From contig JAJFJL010000254.1 of the NCBI GenBank assembly GCA_021774055.1, forward strand, positions 1 to 36,824: DNA of 36,824 nucleotides, read 5' to 3'. The translations under genes were made by a program, and so were the position numbers. The notes under the pieces were generated by a model. It was not told the DNA's origin, made no database searches, and saw only the letters and a program-made list of their open reading frames with translations. Origin of the DNA: Nitrosomonas sp. (GTDB lineage: Bacteria > Pseudomonadota > Gammaproteobacteria > Burkholderiales > Nitrosomonadaceae). Below, piece by piece: positions 11,301-19,869 of the stretch. The first letter of the stretch is position 1. Each line of letters opens with the position of its first letter.

Positions 11301-11315
11301 CTTGGTGTCAGTCAT
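8304..11315 (-). CDS. Paralogous TPR-OGT / SPINDLY family glycosyltransferase
   Basis: Very similar N-terminus and C-terminal catalytic half to 5244-8138; different TPR number/sequence. Confidence 0.92.
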   Translation of the reverse strand: MTDTKMQQPPPSTLMTIEQAFQRAVTHHKAGHLQDAEYLYRIILQFQPDHPDVPHNISLLEEQVKLATQGLEQFNAVLEASPEQAEHWFNYIDALLVTGQIEIAQQVLQVGRKHGLQGEMLSILAERLEYDRQRAKQSWNQIPAEELLQIEKINLKNNVIKTNDKSTKQSKKYSSKKIKTPSSQQTSVLINLFNKGEYIKVISLSRKMTKNYPGYAFGWRMLGTALQQTGRNKEALLPLQKVVKLAPDDAETRKNTLVDLFNKGKYTEVIQLSKQMTEDCPNYAFGWKVLGSVLKQIDQSKDALLSLKKAVEFSPDDAEAHNNLAITLNELEFSKEAEISCRRSLQLDPESAETHNTLGIILQALNRLDEAEASYQHALQIKPNYTGACNNLSNTLQEQGRLDEAKDYCHKALKVDPNYASAHLTLGNIYRELEQLDKAEACFVQAIKIKPNLAEAYNNLGNILQTQGRLDESETCYRKTLEIKPNFISAQLMMGNVSQDLGKLNKAESSFRKVIEAKPNDVSAYHNLGNTLQILGRLDEAEACCRKALEIDPGSALAYINLGNTLHRLGRFDETETCFQQALKIESGDDLAFRNLLFTINYHPDKTAEEIFKVYQEYNNKYCLFHQAEWQPHNNSRDIQRRLKIGYVSPDFRNHSVHYFIEPLLAHHNKQAVEVYAYAELTKEDLVSARFKDYVDHWIPTIGVSDIALTERIRADDIDILVDLAGHTAKTRLQVFARKPTPVSISWLGYGYTTGLTAIDYFLTDITTVPLGSEALFSETPYRIATPSFSYRPAEGMGEVNVLPASTKGYVTFGTLTRPVRINHRTIRVWSEILKQVPNSQLIIDSRSFSGKYMQDMLADKFAAHGITRERLQIGYHSPPWDVLRSTDIGLDCFPHNSGATLFETLYMGVPYITLAGRPSVGRLGSCILHGLGHSEWIAESEEDYVNKAVELASDLNHLSVVRATLRNQMENSPLRDEKSFALKVEQAYRTMWETWCTKGRGN

Positions 11316-11386
11316 AATTTGTGATGTACGAAATATACCTTTTTTATTAAAGCGATCTCAGTACGAAATGTCAGCTGAGCCTAGTG

Positions 11387-11895
11387 TTACCACGTTCTTG
11401 AAATAAAAGTGGAGTTATTTGATAACTCTAAATGATCACCATTTTGGGCAATAACATACAGTCCTTTTTTAATTGCACAAGTGGCCACATTTTTTGGTAT
11501 TACCATCCCTGCCACTGCACCTAAAATACGATTCTCTTTGTAACAAGGAATCAATCGTTTGATTTTCTTCAGTCTCTCAACATGCTCATCAATACTTAAA
11601 TTACTTTTACATTCAATTGCAATGCTATCTTTATCATTAACAACCAACAAGTCAATTTCTAAGCCTTCTTCCGCTCTAGTAACGGAAATATTTTGCTGAA
11701 CCTTATGAATATCAATACCATATTACTGAAATAGCCTTACAGCTACTGGACGTACAACCTCTTCTACAAACTCTCCTAGTCTATTACCTAATCGTACAAT
11801 ATTCGTACTAAATGCCTGGATCTTTTTATCGGTCTCTTGAAACTTCTTATCAGTCTCTTTTTGACTAACAGATAGCTCTCTGATTAGTATTAATA
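11387..11895 (-). pseudogene. Degraded gene for a PD-(D/E)XK nuclease-like / DUF3782-like protein, with in-frame TAA
   Basis: Minus frame reads ...ELSVSQKETDKKFQETDKKIQAFSTNIVRLGNRLGEFVEEVVRPVAVRLFQ*YGIDIHKVQQNISVTRAEEGLEIDLLVVNDKDSIAIECKSNLSIDEHVERLKKIKRLIPCYKENRILGAVAGMVI...; stop at 11723-11725; 5' side abuts a repeat element. Confidence 0.7.
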
Positions 11896-11914
11896 TTATG
11901 TACCCGTTAATTTG

Positions 11915-12125
11915 ATATATGGAACAATCTGCTGTGCAGTATGTGTGCGATTACTTGCAGGATCTAGGTGTTATCGTTAAATTTCAGTGTTACCGCATAC
12001 AACAGACCTACTTACAGCAAACCCCACTCTTTAAAAATATCAATAAGTATTCTACGCAAAATAAAACTCACCCTGCAAAATAATTTGCTGCACATTACAG
12101 GTACGATTACCGACGAAATCTAGAT
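11915..12125. repeat. Degenerate repeat family B sequences (inverted half copy followed by a diverged copy)
   Basis: ATATGGAACAATCTGCTGTGCAGTATGTGTGCGATTACTTGCAGGATCTAGG matches the reverse complement of the left end of 27613-27773; AATATCAATAAGTATTCTACGCA...TTTGCTGCACATTACAGGTACGATTAC matches core and right half. Confidence 0.7.
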
Positions 12126-12180
12126 GGCAAAAAATCATGAATGTTAAATCTTAGGTTATCGATTAATTTAATTGGTTCGC

Positions 12181-12207
12181 TAAACTTTCAAAAATGTCGT
12201 CCGATAA
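12181..12207 (+). promoter_or_regulatory. Sigma-28 (FliA) type promoter for flagellin
   Basis: TAAACTTT-N11-TCCGATAA, close to TAAAGTTT-N11-GCCGATAA, 109 nt upstream of fliC start. Confidence 0.8.
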
Positions 12208-12315
12208 TAACTACTAACAGCGGCTCAACTCTCTCTTAGATTATAGGGAGAAGCCAGTATCTAAGGCAATAATGCCAAGCACTAAGTGCTTAACTAATAG
12301 GGAAGGAGAACTAAA

Positions 12316-13785
12316 ATGCCTCAAATGATAAATTCCAACATATCCTCACTATCCGCACAACGTAACCTTAATACTTCACAAAGTGCATTGACAACCTCTT
12401 TAGAACGTTTGTCTTCTGGTCTACGGATTAATAGTGCGAAAGATGATGCTGCAGGATTGGCTATTTCTGAAAGAATGACCTCACAAATTCGTGGATTGAA
12501 TCAAGCTGCGCGAAATGCAAATGATGGTATTTCATTGGCACAAACAGCTGAAGGCGCGCTAGATGAGATTGGCAATAATTTACAACGTATCCGTGAGCTA
12601 GCGGTGCAGTCATCCAATGCAACCAATAGTGCCAGTGATCGAGCTGCATTACAGGCTGAAGTAACGCAATTATCTGCTGAGATAACTCGTGTTGCTGGCC
12701 AGACTGAGTTTAATGGAACAAGTCTTCTTGATGGGTCTTTCACTAATAAAAGCTTTCAGATAGGCGCTAATGCTAATCAAACAATTGATGTTCCACAGAT
12801 TGCTGATGCTCGCTCAGCTGCACTAGGTAACAATACACTAGATACAGACGGAAGTAAGGCAGGCACTACCATAGCTGCGGCCACAGATTTAGCAGCCGCC
12901 GCTTCTACTGCAGCTAATGTTCTTTTAGTAGAAACTGATTTACAACTGACCAATAATCAGGGCACGACCGGTCTTATTTCCTATGCTGCAGGGGCTAGTG
13001 CAGAGACGGTTGCTGGAGCAATCAATACTGCAGGAAACTCACTTGGTATTGAAGCAGAAGCTAGCAACACCACTACTATAGGAGGCCTGTCTGTTGGAGG
13101 TACAGTTGCTTTTAGCTTAAATGGTGAAGCAATATCAGCAGGTGTTTCAGATCCAGCTGATTTAACTAGTTTGGCTTCAGCAATTAACGGAAAAGCAAAT
13201 ACAACTGGGGTAACAGCTTCATTTCAAACGGATGGTGATAAAACCACCCTCACATTAACAAATGAAACTGGAGCAAACATTGCACTTGAAAATTTTGTTG
13301 GTGGTGTAACAGGAGATACAGCGACAGCCACTTTTGGAGGTCAAACACTAACAGAAGGGGCGGCTGATTCAGCAATAGCAAATGGAACAATTACGCTTTC
13401 AAGCGCAGATGGCTCCATTGCTGCAGCAAATGCCAACACTGACTTATTTACTGCAACTGTTAGTACATTTGGCGCTGTTGCTGACGTAGACATTTCAACA
13501 TCAGATGGTTCACAATCTGCAATTGATGTATTGGATGCAGCACTAGCCCAAGTTAATGATTCACGAGCTGATTTAGGTGCAGTTCAAAACCGCTTTTCTT
13601 CAACAGTCGCTAATTTGCAGAATACATCTGAAAACTTGTCTGCAGCACGAAGTCGAATACAAGACACTGATTTTGCATCAGAGACTGCCAGCTTGACAAG
13701 AGGACAGATTCTACAGCAGGCAGGGGTTGCAATGTTATCACAAGCTAATTCTCTACCGAATAATGTTCTTTCATTATTACGTTAA
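12316..13785 (+). CDS. fliC: Flagellin
   Basis: MPQMINSNISSLSAQRNLNTSQSALTTSLERLSSGLRINSAKDDAAGLAISERM and C-term AARSRIQDTDFASETASLTRGQILQQAGVAMLSQANSLPNNVLSLLR. Confidence 0.98.
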   Translation: MPQMINSNISSLSAQRNLNTSQSALTTSLERLSSGLRINSAKDDAAGLAISERMTSQIRGLNQAARNANDGISLAQTAEGALDEIGNNLQRIRELAVQSSNATNSASDRAALQAEVTQLSAEITRVAGQTEFNGTSLLDGSFTNKSFQIGANANQTIDVPQIADARSAALGNNTLDTDGSKAGTTIAAATDLAAAASTAANVLLVETDLQLTNNQGTTGLISYAAGASAETVAGAINTAGNSLGIEAEASNTTTIGGLSVGGTVAFSLNGEAISAGVSDPADLTSLASAINGKANTTGVTASFQTDGDKTTLTLTNETGANIALENFVGGVTGDTATATFGGQTLTEGAADSAIANGTITLSSADGSIAAANANTDLFTATVSTFGAVADVDISTSDGSQSAIDVLDAALAQVNDSRADLGAVQNRFSSTVANLQNTSENLSAARSRIQDTDFASETASLTRGQILQQAGVAMLSQANSLPNNVLSLLR

Positions 13786-13805
13786 GCTAAAAACAAGAAG
13801 TTAAT

Positions 13806-13847
13806 AGTGAGCAGATAGGTTAGTAGCAAAATGGCCTATCGCTCACT
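13806..13847 (+). terminator. Hairpin downstream of fliC
   Basis: AGTGAGCaGATAGG...CCTATCGCTCACT stem (one bulge) followed by TTAG; 21 nt after fliC stop. Confidence 0.6.
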
Positions 13848-13999
13848 TTAGTTAAATAAAACATTTCAAGATGTTAAATAAAAAGTAAACTTTTAGTTTC
13901 TTTGTTATGCAATACTAACACCTTGCTTTTTATCATTTAGTCCTGATGTGAAAATGATAAAGTAATGATACTTATCCATTTTCTTCAAGGAGTCATAAC

Positions 14000-14365
14000 A
14001 TGTCAATTGATCCATTAGCTGCATCGGGCAATCTACTACGGCAGCAATCGACACCAGAGCAAGTGTCAGCACCTCGTGTCAACAATATAACACCTCCGCC
14101 TACAGAGAAAGTACAAGCTGAATTGCCTACAGAGGCAGCCTCAAAAGAGGATATTCAACAAGCAGTTGAACAGATCCAACAAGTTACAGAAAGTCTGACA
14201 CAAAATTTACGATTTTCTATTGATGAAGATACCGGCATTACCGTTATTAAAGTGACTGATTCACAAACGCAAGAAGTGATACGTCAAATACCAACAGAAG
14301 AAGCGGTTTCCCTTGCACGTACCTTAGATAAGGTACAAGGCTTATTGTTTAGCGACAAAGCGTAA
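14000..14365 (+). CDS. flaG: Flagellar protein FlaG
   Basis: FlaG-like C-term LRFSIDEDTGITVIKVTDSQTQEVIRQIPTEEAVSLARTLDK; between fliC and fliD. Confidence 0.92.
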   Translation: MSIDPLAASGNLLRQQSTPEQVSAPRVNNITPPPTEKVQAELPTEAASKEDIQQAVEQIQQVTESLTQNLRFSIDEDTGITVIKVTDSQTQEVIRQIPTEEAVSLARTLDKVQGLLFSDKA

Positions 14366-14392
14366 TTTTAATCTTATAACAGGATAAAGAAA

Positions 14393-16372
14393 ATGCTTGC
14401 GACACCAGGAATTGGCTCAGGATTAGATATCAACAGCATTGTTGATCAGCTAATGGCGGTTGAAAGTAGACCACTGAATGTATTGGCTAGTAAAGAGGCT
14501 AAGCAACAATCCCAATTGAGTGCTTTTGGTAGCTTGAAAGGGGCACTATCTTCTTTTCAAACCAATGCACATACGTTATCTAATTCAACTAATTTTTCTG
14601 CAGTAAAAGCAAGTTTTTCTGACGATAGCATTGCATCTGTCAGTGCGACTTCAGCTGCTGTTGCTGGTAGTTTTTCAGTTGAAGTGCAAGACTTAGCACA
14701 AGCACAGAAGGTTAAATCTGGCAATTTTGCCTCGTCTACTGATACTGTGGGCAGTGGCTCACTGACTATTCAGTTTGGGACTTATAGTGGCGGTGCTTTT
14801 ACCCTTAACCCAGAGAAAGTAGCACAGTCAGTTACTATTTCTTCCGGACAATCTTCTTTATCCGGGGTACGTGATGCTATTAATGATGCAGATATTGGCA
14901 TTTCAGCTAGTATTGTTAACGATGGCAGCGGCAACCGATTGGTAGTGGCATCAAAAGATACTGGCTTGAGCAATGCGTTAAAAATCACAGTAACAGATGA
15001 TGATCTAGATAATACAGATAATGTCTCTGGTTTATCGCGACTAGCTTTTGATGCTTCTACCGGCGGCACTATGAATCTTACTGAGACAGTTGCTGCAAAA
15101 AATGCCGCATTGGTTATTGATGGCATTAATATCAGCAAATCATCCAATACAATCAGCGATGCCATTGAAGGGGTAACCTTAGATCTAAAAAAAGCAGATA
15201 TTGGCAATACATCAACTCTGACAGTGGCACGAGACACATCTAAAGTTCAGGCTTCGATAAAATCATTTGTAAGTGCTTTTAATGATCTTAATAACACCAT
15301 TAGTAACTTATCCAGATTTGACTCTGAGAATAATCGTGCATCTGTATTAACTGGAGATTCTACCGTAAGGTCGGTTCAATCGCAGTTACGCGGAGTATTT
15401 AACACCCCCTTATCAACAGCAGGCGGTGGCCTGACAACATTATCTGATATCGGCATTACATTTCAAAAAGATGGCACGCTTCAATTAGATTCAAGCAAGC
15501 TGGGCGAGGTTTTAAGTGATACTACTAAGGATGTGTCAACGTTATTTGCTGCTATTGCAAAAACAAATGATAGTTTAGTTTCATTTGTTGACTCTTCATT
15601 AGAAACGCAAAATGGTTCTTACGCTTTAAATATTACACAGCTTGCTACTCAGGGAAAAACAGATGGTAGTAGTGCTGCGGTATTAACAATTAATGCAGGC
15701 AGTAATGATGTGCTTAATTTTGATGTTGATGGTATCAGTGCCAGCATCACCTTAGCAGCCGCCACTTATACAGCTGACAGCTTGTCTGCAGAAATACAAT
15801 CTAAAATTAATGGTGCAACTGCTATTAAGGATGCAGGTGTTAGTGTAAGTGTTACACAGTCAACTGGTATATTAAGCATTACTTCTGACAGTTATGGTTC
15901 AGATTCAACGGCATCCGTAACTAGCGGGACCGGGTTAACTGATTTATTTGGCACCCCAGTTGACGCGGATGGCGTTGATGTTGCTGGTACCATTGGCGGC
16001 GCTACTGCAACAGGTTCAGGCCAAACGCTTACTGGCGCAGGTGGCAGCAGTGGTTTAGTACTGGAAATAACCGGCGGGGCTGTTGGTGACCGTGGCAGCG
16101 TAGACTTTGCACGCGGATTTGCGGTTAAACTTGATAAATTAATAGAAAGCATGCTGGAAAACGACAGCTTGATTGATAGTCGTATTGATGGCATTAATTC
16201 AACAATTAAAGATATTGGCAATCAGCGTGAATCAATTGGCCGTCGCTTGGAAAGTACGGAAAGTAGAATCCGCGCACAATTTACATCATTGGATATTTTA
16301 GTTGCTAGCATGACCCAAACTAGTAATTTTTTGCAACAACAATTGGCTAGCCTGCCAAAAATAGGTAGCTAA
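14393..16372 (+). CDS. fliD: Flagellar hook-associated protein 2 (filament cap)
   Basis: GIGSGLDINSIVDQLMAVESRPLNVLASKEA, C-term RLESTESRIRAQFTSLDILVASMTQTSNFLQQQLASL. Confidence 0.96.
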   Translation: MLATPGIGSGLDINSIVDQLMAVESRPLNVLASKEAKQQSQLSAFGSLKGALSSFQTNAHTLSNSTNFSAVKASFSDDSIASVSATSAAVAGSFSVEVQDLAQAQKVKSGNFASSTDTVGSGSLTIQFGTYSGGAFTLNPEKVAQSVTISSGQSSLSGVRDAINDADIGISASIVNDGSGNRLVVASKDTGLSNALKITVTDDDLDNTDNVSGLSRLAFDASTGGTMNLTETVAAKNAALVIDGINISKSSNTISDAIEGVTLDLKKADIGNTSTLTVARDTSKVQASIKSFVSAFNDLNNTISNLSRFDSENNRASVLTGDSTVRSVQSQLRGVFNTPLSTAGGGLTTLSDIGITFQKDGTLQLDSSKLGEVLSDTTKDVSTLFAAIAKTNDSLVSFVDSSLETQNGSYALNITQLATQGKTDGSSAAVLTINAGSNDVLNFDVDGISASITLAAATYTADSLSAEIQSKINGATAIKDAGVSVSVTQSTGILSITSDSYGSDSTASVTSGTGLTDLFGTPVDADGVDVAGTIGGATATGSGQTLTGAGGSSGLVLEITGGAVGDRGSVDFARGFAVKLDKLIESMLENDSLIDSRIDGINSTIKDIGNQRESIGRRLESTESRIRAQFTSLDILVASMTQTSNFLQQQLASLPKIGS

Positions 16373-16400
16373 CCACACCCTAGTTAGAGACCCATAGATT

Positions 16401-16523
16401 CGTAGCTTGGAGAAGCGCAGTGGAATCCGGGAATAGGTAACACAATGTACTCCTGATCTACTCGCTATCCATTTGACTCCAGGCATCGTAATTCCGAATT
16501 CCACAAGCTTCATCCAGGCTACT
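16401..16523. repeat. Imperfect inverted-repeat element (about 35-bp arms)
   Basis: CGTAGCTTGGAGAAGCGCAGTGGAATCCGGGAAT versus reverse complement of TAATTCCGAATTCCACAAGCTTCATCCAGGCTACT. Confidence 0.6.
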
Positions 16524-16526
16524 TAC

Positions 16527-16600
16527 TTTAGGAATATCAATAGGTATTCCATGCGAAGTAACATTCACTCTATGAAGCAACTTGTTAGATACCAAATGAT
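16527..16600 (+). repeat. Degenerate family B half copy
   Basis: GGAATATCAATAGGTATTCCATGCGAAGTAACATTCACTCTATGAAGCAACTTGTTAG matches core and right half of 27613-27773. Confidence 0.65.
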
Positions 16601-16700
16601 GGATACATTTGCTTACCCACCCTACCTTTATGCACCTCTTTCACCACTCACATCCCCACTATAAGCACGTATTTAGTCCTATTTTTTGCATAAAAAACAT

Positions 16701-16727
16701 TAAACTTTTTGTGTAAATATCCGTTAT
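16701..16727 (+). promoter_or_regulatory. Possible sigma-28 promoter upstream of fliS
   Basis: TAAACTTT-N11-TCCGTTAT; same -35 and spacing as the fliC candidate. Confidence 0.45.
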
Positions 16728-16872
16728 TAATCATGTATGTTGAAAGAAGTGGCGGCTGAATAATTGACAGATTTTTATTCGTGCCCTTCATGTTCTTCAT
16801 GGCAAAGAAAAGACTTTAAGCGCACGAACAATCTGTGCAAAAAAAGATATTTATGAAAACAGGGAGAATAAA

Positions 16873-17301
16873 ATGTTTGCTGCACTAAATAATCCAATTG
16901 CCGCTTATCAGACTACTGGTGTTGAATCTGGAGTTGAGTCTGCTGATCCACATAAATTGATATTGATGTTATTTGAGGGCGCACAACAAGCCTTAGCAAA
17001 AGCTAAACTACATATGCAATACAATGAAATTGCAGCCAAAGGGGCTATGATTTCGAAAGCAATTATGATTATTGATCATGGTCTTAAAGCTAGCCTTGAT
17101 ATGGAGGCAGGTGGTGAAATTTCAGAAAACCTTTTTAGTCTCTATGAATATATGGTGCAGCGTTTATTAGTTGCTAATCTAGAAAATGACCCAGAAATAA
17201 TTAACGAAGTTAATAAGCTGTTATATGAATTATATGAAGCGTGGGAAATGATAGGTAAAAATAAAACTACAGATTTGGCATTACATGCCGTTACAAGCTA
17301 A
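16873..17301 (+). CDS. fliS: Flagellar export chaperone FliS
   Basis: YQTTGVESGVESADPHKLILMLFEGAQQALAKAK...; position after fliD. Confidence 0.95.
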   Translation: MFAALNNPIAAYQTTGVESGVESADPHKLILMLFEGAQQALAKAKLHMQYNEIAAKGAMISKAIMIIDHGLKASLDMEAGGEISENLFSLYEYMVQRLLVANLENDPEIINEVNKLLYELYEAWEMIGKNKTTDLALHAVTS

Positions 17302-17330
17302 GTCCGGTAATGTAAATAATAGAGGCAGCT

Positions 17331-17672
17331 ATGATGATGAACGGTGAGCAGGTAATTACTACATATGAGTCCATATTAAGCACGACAGGAGAAATGCTTA
17401 CGGCCGCTCAGAATAATGAATGGGATAGGCTGATTGCACTGGAGAAAGAATGTAGAGCGCTAACTGACAAGCTTATTCATAATAAGCCTGAGCAGAAATT
17501 AAATGCTGAATTTCAGCAAAAAAAAGTAGCCATTATTCACCAGGTGTTAGCGCATGACGCGCAAATTCGGGAAATTACCGAGCCCTGGATGATGCGACTA
17601 CAGAATATTCTTAACACCGCTGGGCATAAACGCAACTTACAACAAGCCTATCAAAATGGCAGTTATACCTAA
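17331..17672 (+). CDS. fliT: Flagellar protein FliT-like
   Basis: Small helical protein YESILSTTGEMLTAAQNNEWDRLIALEKECRALTDKL directly after fliS. Confidence 0.8.
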   Translation: MMMNGEQVITTYESILSTTGEMLTAAQNNEWDRLIALEKECRALTDKLIHNKPEQKLNAEFQQKKVAIIHQVLAHDAQIREITEPWMMRLQNILNTAGHKRNLQQAYQNGSYT

Positions 17673-17697
17673 GATTGAGTTGGTTTTTGACTCACAC

Positions 17698-17747
17698 CTA
17701 AGTTCTGCAAACAATAACGCAGGCACAGTTGTTTACAGAACTTAGGT
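17698..17747 (+). terminator. 18-bp stem hairpin (one mismatch, 14-nt loop) followed by TTTTG; possible terminator
   Basis: CCTAAGTTCTGCAAACAA / TTGTTTACAGAACTTAGG. Confidence 0.5.
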
Positions 17748-17823
17748 TTTGTGTGCTTGTGTGATTAAGACCCAAACATACTCACCGAATTTTCTTTCCT
17801 TTTTTAGAGTCAGTTGAATTGTT

Positions 17824-19533
17824 GTGATTCCGACTACTATCAAAACTGATGCAACGTCACATTCGCCAAATATAGGTCCGGTTGCACCTATAACACCGGT
17901 AACTGCTGCTAGTGATTCACTACATTCAAACCTCACCTTGGGACAAAAATACCAAGCAATTGTTGATGTACGACTAGCAAATGGTGCGGCCAGAGTTTTA
18001 ATTGCAGGACGGCCTTTGCAAATAAATCTTCCTAAAGATATTCTTTCTGGAAATGAAATAGAACTGGTACTTGTCGCCAAGGAACCAAAGTTAAAATTTC
18101 TACTGCAAGATAATATTTCAAAAACTGGCGAGGCGTTACTATCATCAAAATCAGGTTCAGCCACTCCAATAACAGCTACATCAGCAACGTTGCAAAATAA
18201 TATTTCCAAAACTAGCGAGGCATTACTATCATCAAAATCAAGTTCAGCTACTCCAATAACAGCTACATCAGCAACGTTACAAAGTAATATTTCCAAAACT
18301 AGCGAGGCATTACTATCATCAAAATCAAGTTCAGCCACTCCAGTAACAGCTACATCAACAACGTTACAAAGTAATATTTCCAAAACTAGCGAAGCATTAC
18401 TATCATCAAAATCAGGTTCAACCACGCCAATAACAGCTACATCAGCAACGTTACAAAGTAATATTTCCAAAACTAGCGAAGCATTACTATCATCAAAATC
18501 AGGTTCAACCACTCCAATAACAGCTACATCAGCAACGTTACAAAGTAATATTTCCAAAACTAGCGAAACATTACTATCATCAAAATCAGGTTCAACCACT
18601 CCAATAACAGCTACTCCAGATTTAACCCAACCAGATCTCGATTTCACCTTGGGTCAAAAATATCAAGCAGTCGTTGATACACGACTAGCAAACGGCAATA
18701 CCAGGGTTTTAATTGCAGAGCATTCATTACAGATGAATCTCTCCAAAGATATTCTTTCTGGAAGTAAAATAGAACTTGTATTTATTGCTAAAGAGCCAAA
18801 TTTAAAATTTTTACTACAAAACAACACTTCTTTAGATAAAAGCAAAGGTTCGGCTGTTATTAGCTCAACCGGAAGCCTTATTGGTTCGTTAGCACAAGGC
18901 ATCGCAAAATCACCTGCATCGCAACCCCTAATCAGTACAACACCTATTTTGACAAGTCCACCAACAAATAGCGCGGAAACCTCCGTTTTATTACAAAAAA
19001 CATTATCTCAAAGTGGGTTATTCTATGAGTCACATCAGTCACAATGGTTGGTTGGAGAAAAAACATTAATACAATTGAAACAAGAGCCTCAAGGTAAACT
19101 AGTCATTGCGTCAGGTTCCACCAATATCTCCGCTACTGTATTAAACAGTGATACACCTGCTAACACACAAAACTTGCCTTTAGTACAACAACAGCTTGCT
19201 GTACTGGAAACAAATCATTTGGCTTGGCATGGGGAGATATGGCCTAAGCAGATAATGGAATGGGAGGTTCTTGAAAAGAAGTCAGATGGAAACAAATCAG
19301 AAGAAGATGAACAACCAACTCCATGGCAAACAAAATTACGCCTTGATTTGCCAAAACTAGGTGAAGTTTCTGCTACTATTATGTTTAATTCTGGTAATGT
19401 GCGTATTAAGATTCATACCAACACTGAAACCACAAAATTATTAAAAAACAACCAGCCACAGCTAACAACTGCCATGAATATAGCAGGCTTGAATGTTCAA
19501 GCGGTAGAGGTATTTCATGATGATGAAAAATGA
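17824..19533 (+). CDS. fliK: Flagellar hook-length control protein (FliK-like) with internal tandem repeats
   Basis: C-term LRLDLPKLGEVSATIMFNSGNVRIKIHTNTETTKLLKNNQPQLTTAMNIAGLNVQAVEVF resembles FliK Flg_hook domain; GTG start; followed by FlhB-like gene. Confidence 0.85.
   Translation: MIPTTIKTDATSHSPNIGPVAPITPVTAASDSLHSNLTLGQKYQAIVDVRLANGAARVLIAGRPLQINLPKDILSGNEIELVLVAKEPKLKFLLQDNISKTGEALLSSKSGSATPITATSATLQNNISKTSEALLSSKSSSATPITATSATLQSNISKTSEALLSSKSSSATPVTATSTTLQSNISKTSEALLSSKSGSTTPITATSATLQSNISKTSEALLSSKSGSTTPITATSATLQSNISKTSETLLSSKSGSTTPITATPDLTQPDLDFTLGQKYQAVVDTRLANGNTRVLIAEHSLQMNLSKDILSGSKIELVFIAKEPNLKFLLQNNTSLDKSKGSAVISSTGSLIGSLAQGIAKSPASQPLISTTPILTSPPTNSAETSVLLQKTLSQSGLFYESHQSQWLVGEKTLIQLKQEPQGKLVIASGSTNISATVLNSDTPANTQNLPLVQQQLAVLETNHLAWHGEIWPKQIMEWEVLEKKSDGNKSEEDEQPTPWQTKLRLDLPKLGEVSATIMFNSGNVRIKIHTNTETTKLLKNNQPQLTTAMNIAGLNVQAVEVFHDDEK
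18112..18616 (+). repeat. Six tandem 87-bp repeats (29 aa, QSNISKTSEALLSSKSGSTTPITATSATL) inside fliK
   Basis: AATATTTC.AAAAC starts at 18112, 18199, 18286, 18373, 18460, 18547, i.e. exact 87-bp period. Confidence 0.97.
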
Positions 19534-19807
19534 AACGATTCAATCTGCTGTTGCACTTGCTTACCGCAGTGGTTTTTCAGTACCAAAGGTTGTCGCTAAA
19601 GGTAGAGGGGTTACTGCTGAAGAGATAATTAAACGCGCCAAAGAGTCGGGTATTTATGTTCATGAATCTTCAGAGTTAGTAGCATTGTTAATGCAAGTTA
19701 ACTTAGATGACCATATACCGCCGCAACTTTATAGAGCGGTTGCCGAATTACTTGCCTGGCTTTATCAACTAGAACAAGAACAATCGGATATTAATGGAAC
19801 CAATTAA
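19517..19807 (+). CDS. FlhB C-terminal-domain-like protein (EscU/YscU/HrcU-type switch domain only)
   Basis: SAVALAYRSGFSVPKVVAKGRGVTAEEIIKRAKESGIYVHESSELVALLMQVNLDDHIPPQLYRAVAELLAWLY. Confidence 0.88.
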   Translation: MMMKNETIQSAVALAYRSGFSVPKVVAKGRGVTAEEIIKRAKESGIYVHESSELVALLMQVNLDDHIPPQLYRAVAELLAWLYQLEQEQSDINGTN

Positions 19808-19869
19808 TCTCCTAAAACAGATTATCTTAAATAACCTTCCGATTTAATCAAATAAAAACTTAATAAATA

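Noticed and set aside
13875-13915. Sigma-28 promoter upstream of flaG (GTAAACTTTTAG...)
   Set aside because: -35-like TAAACTTT present but the correctly spaced -10 (TTATGCAA) does not resemble GCCGATAA
14782-15237. 151-aa antisense ORF in fliD
   Set aside because: Antisense to a well-supported CDS, no independent support
18112-18616. CRISPR-like array
   Set aside because: Repeats are contiguous coding 87-mers without spacers, in frame inside fliK
17742-18647. 301-aa minus-strand repetitive ORF as a real gene
   Set aside because: Fully antisense to fliK repeats; periodicity and lack of stops are explained by the 87-bp repeat; kept only as a low-interest finding
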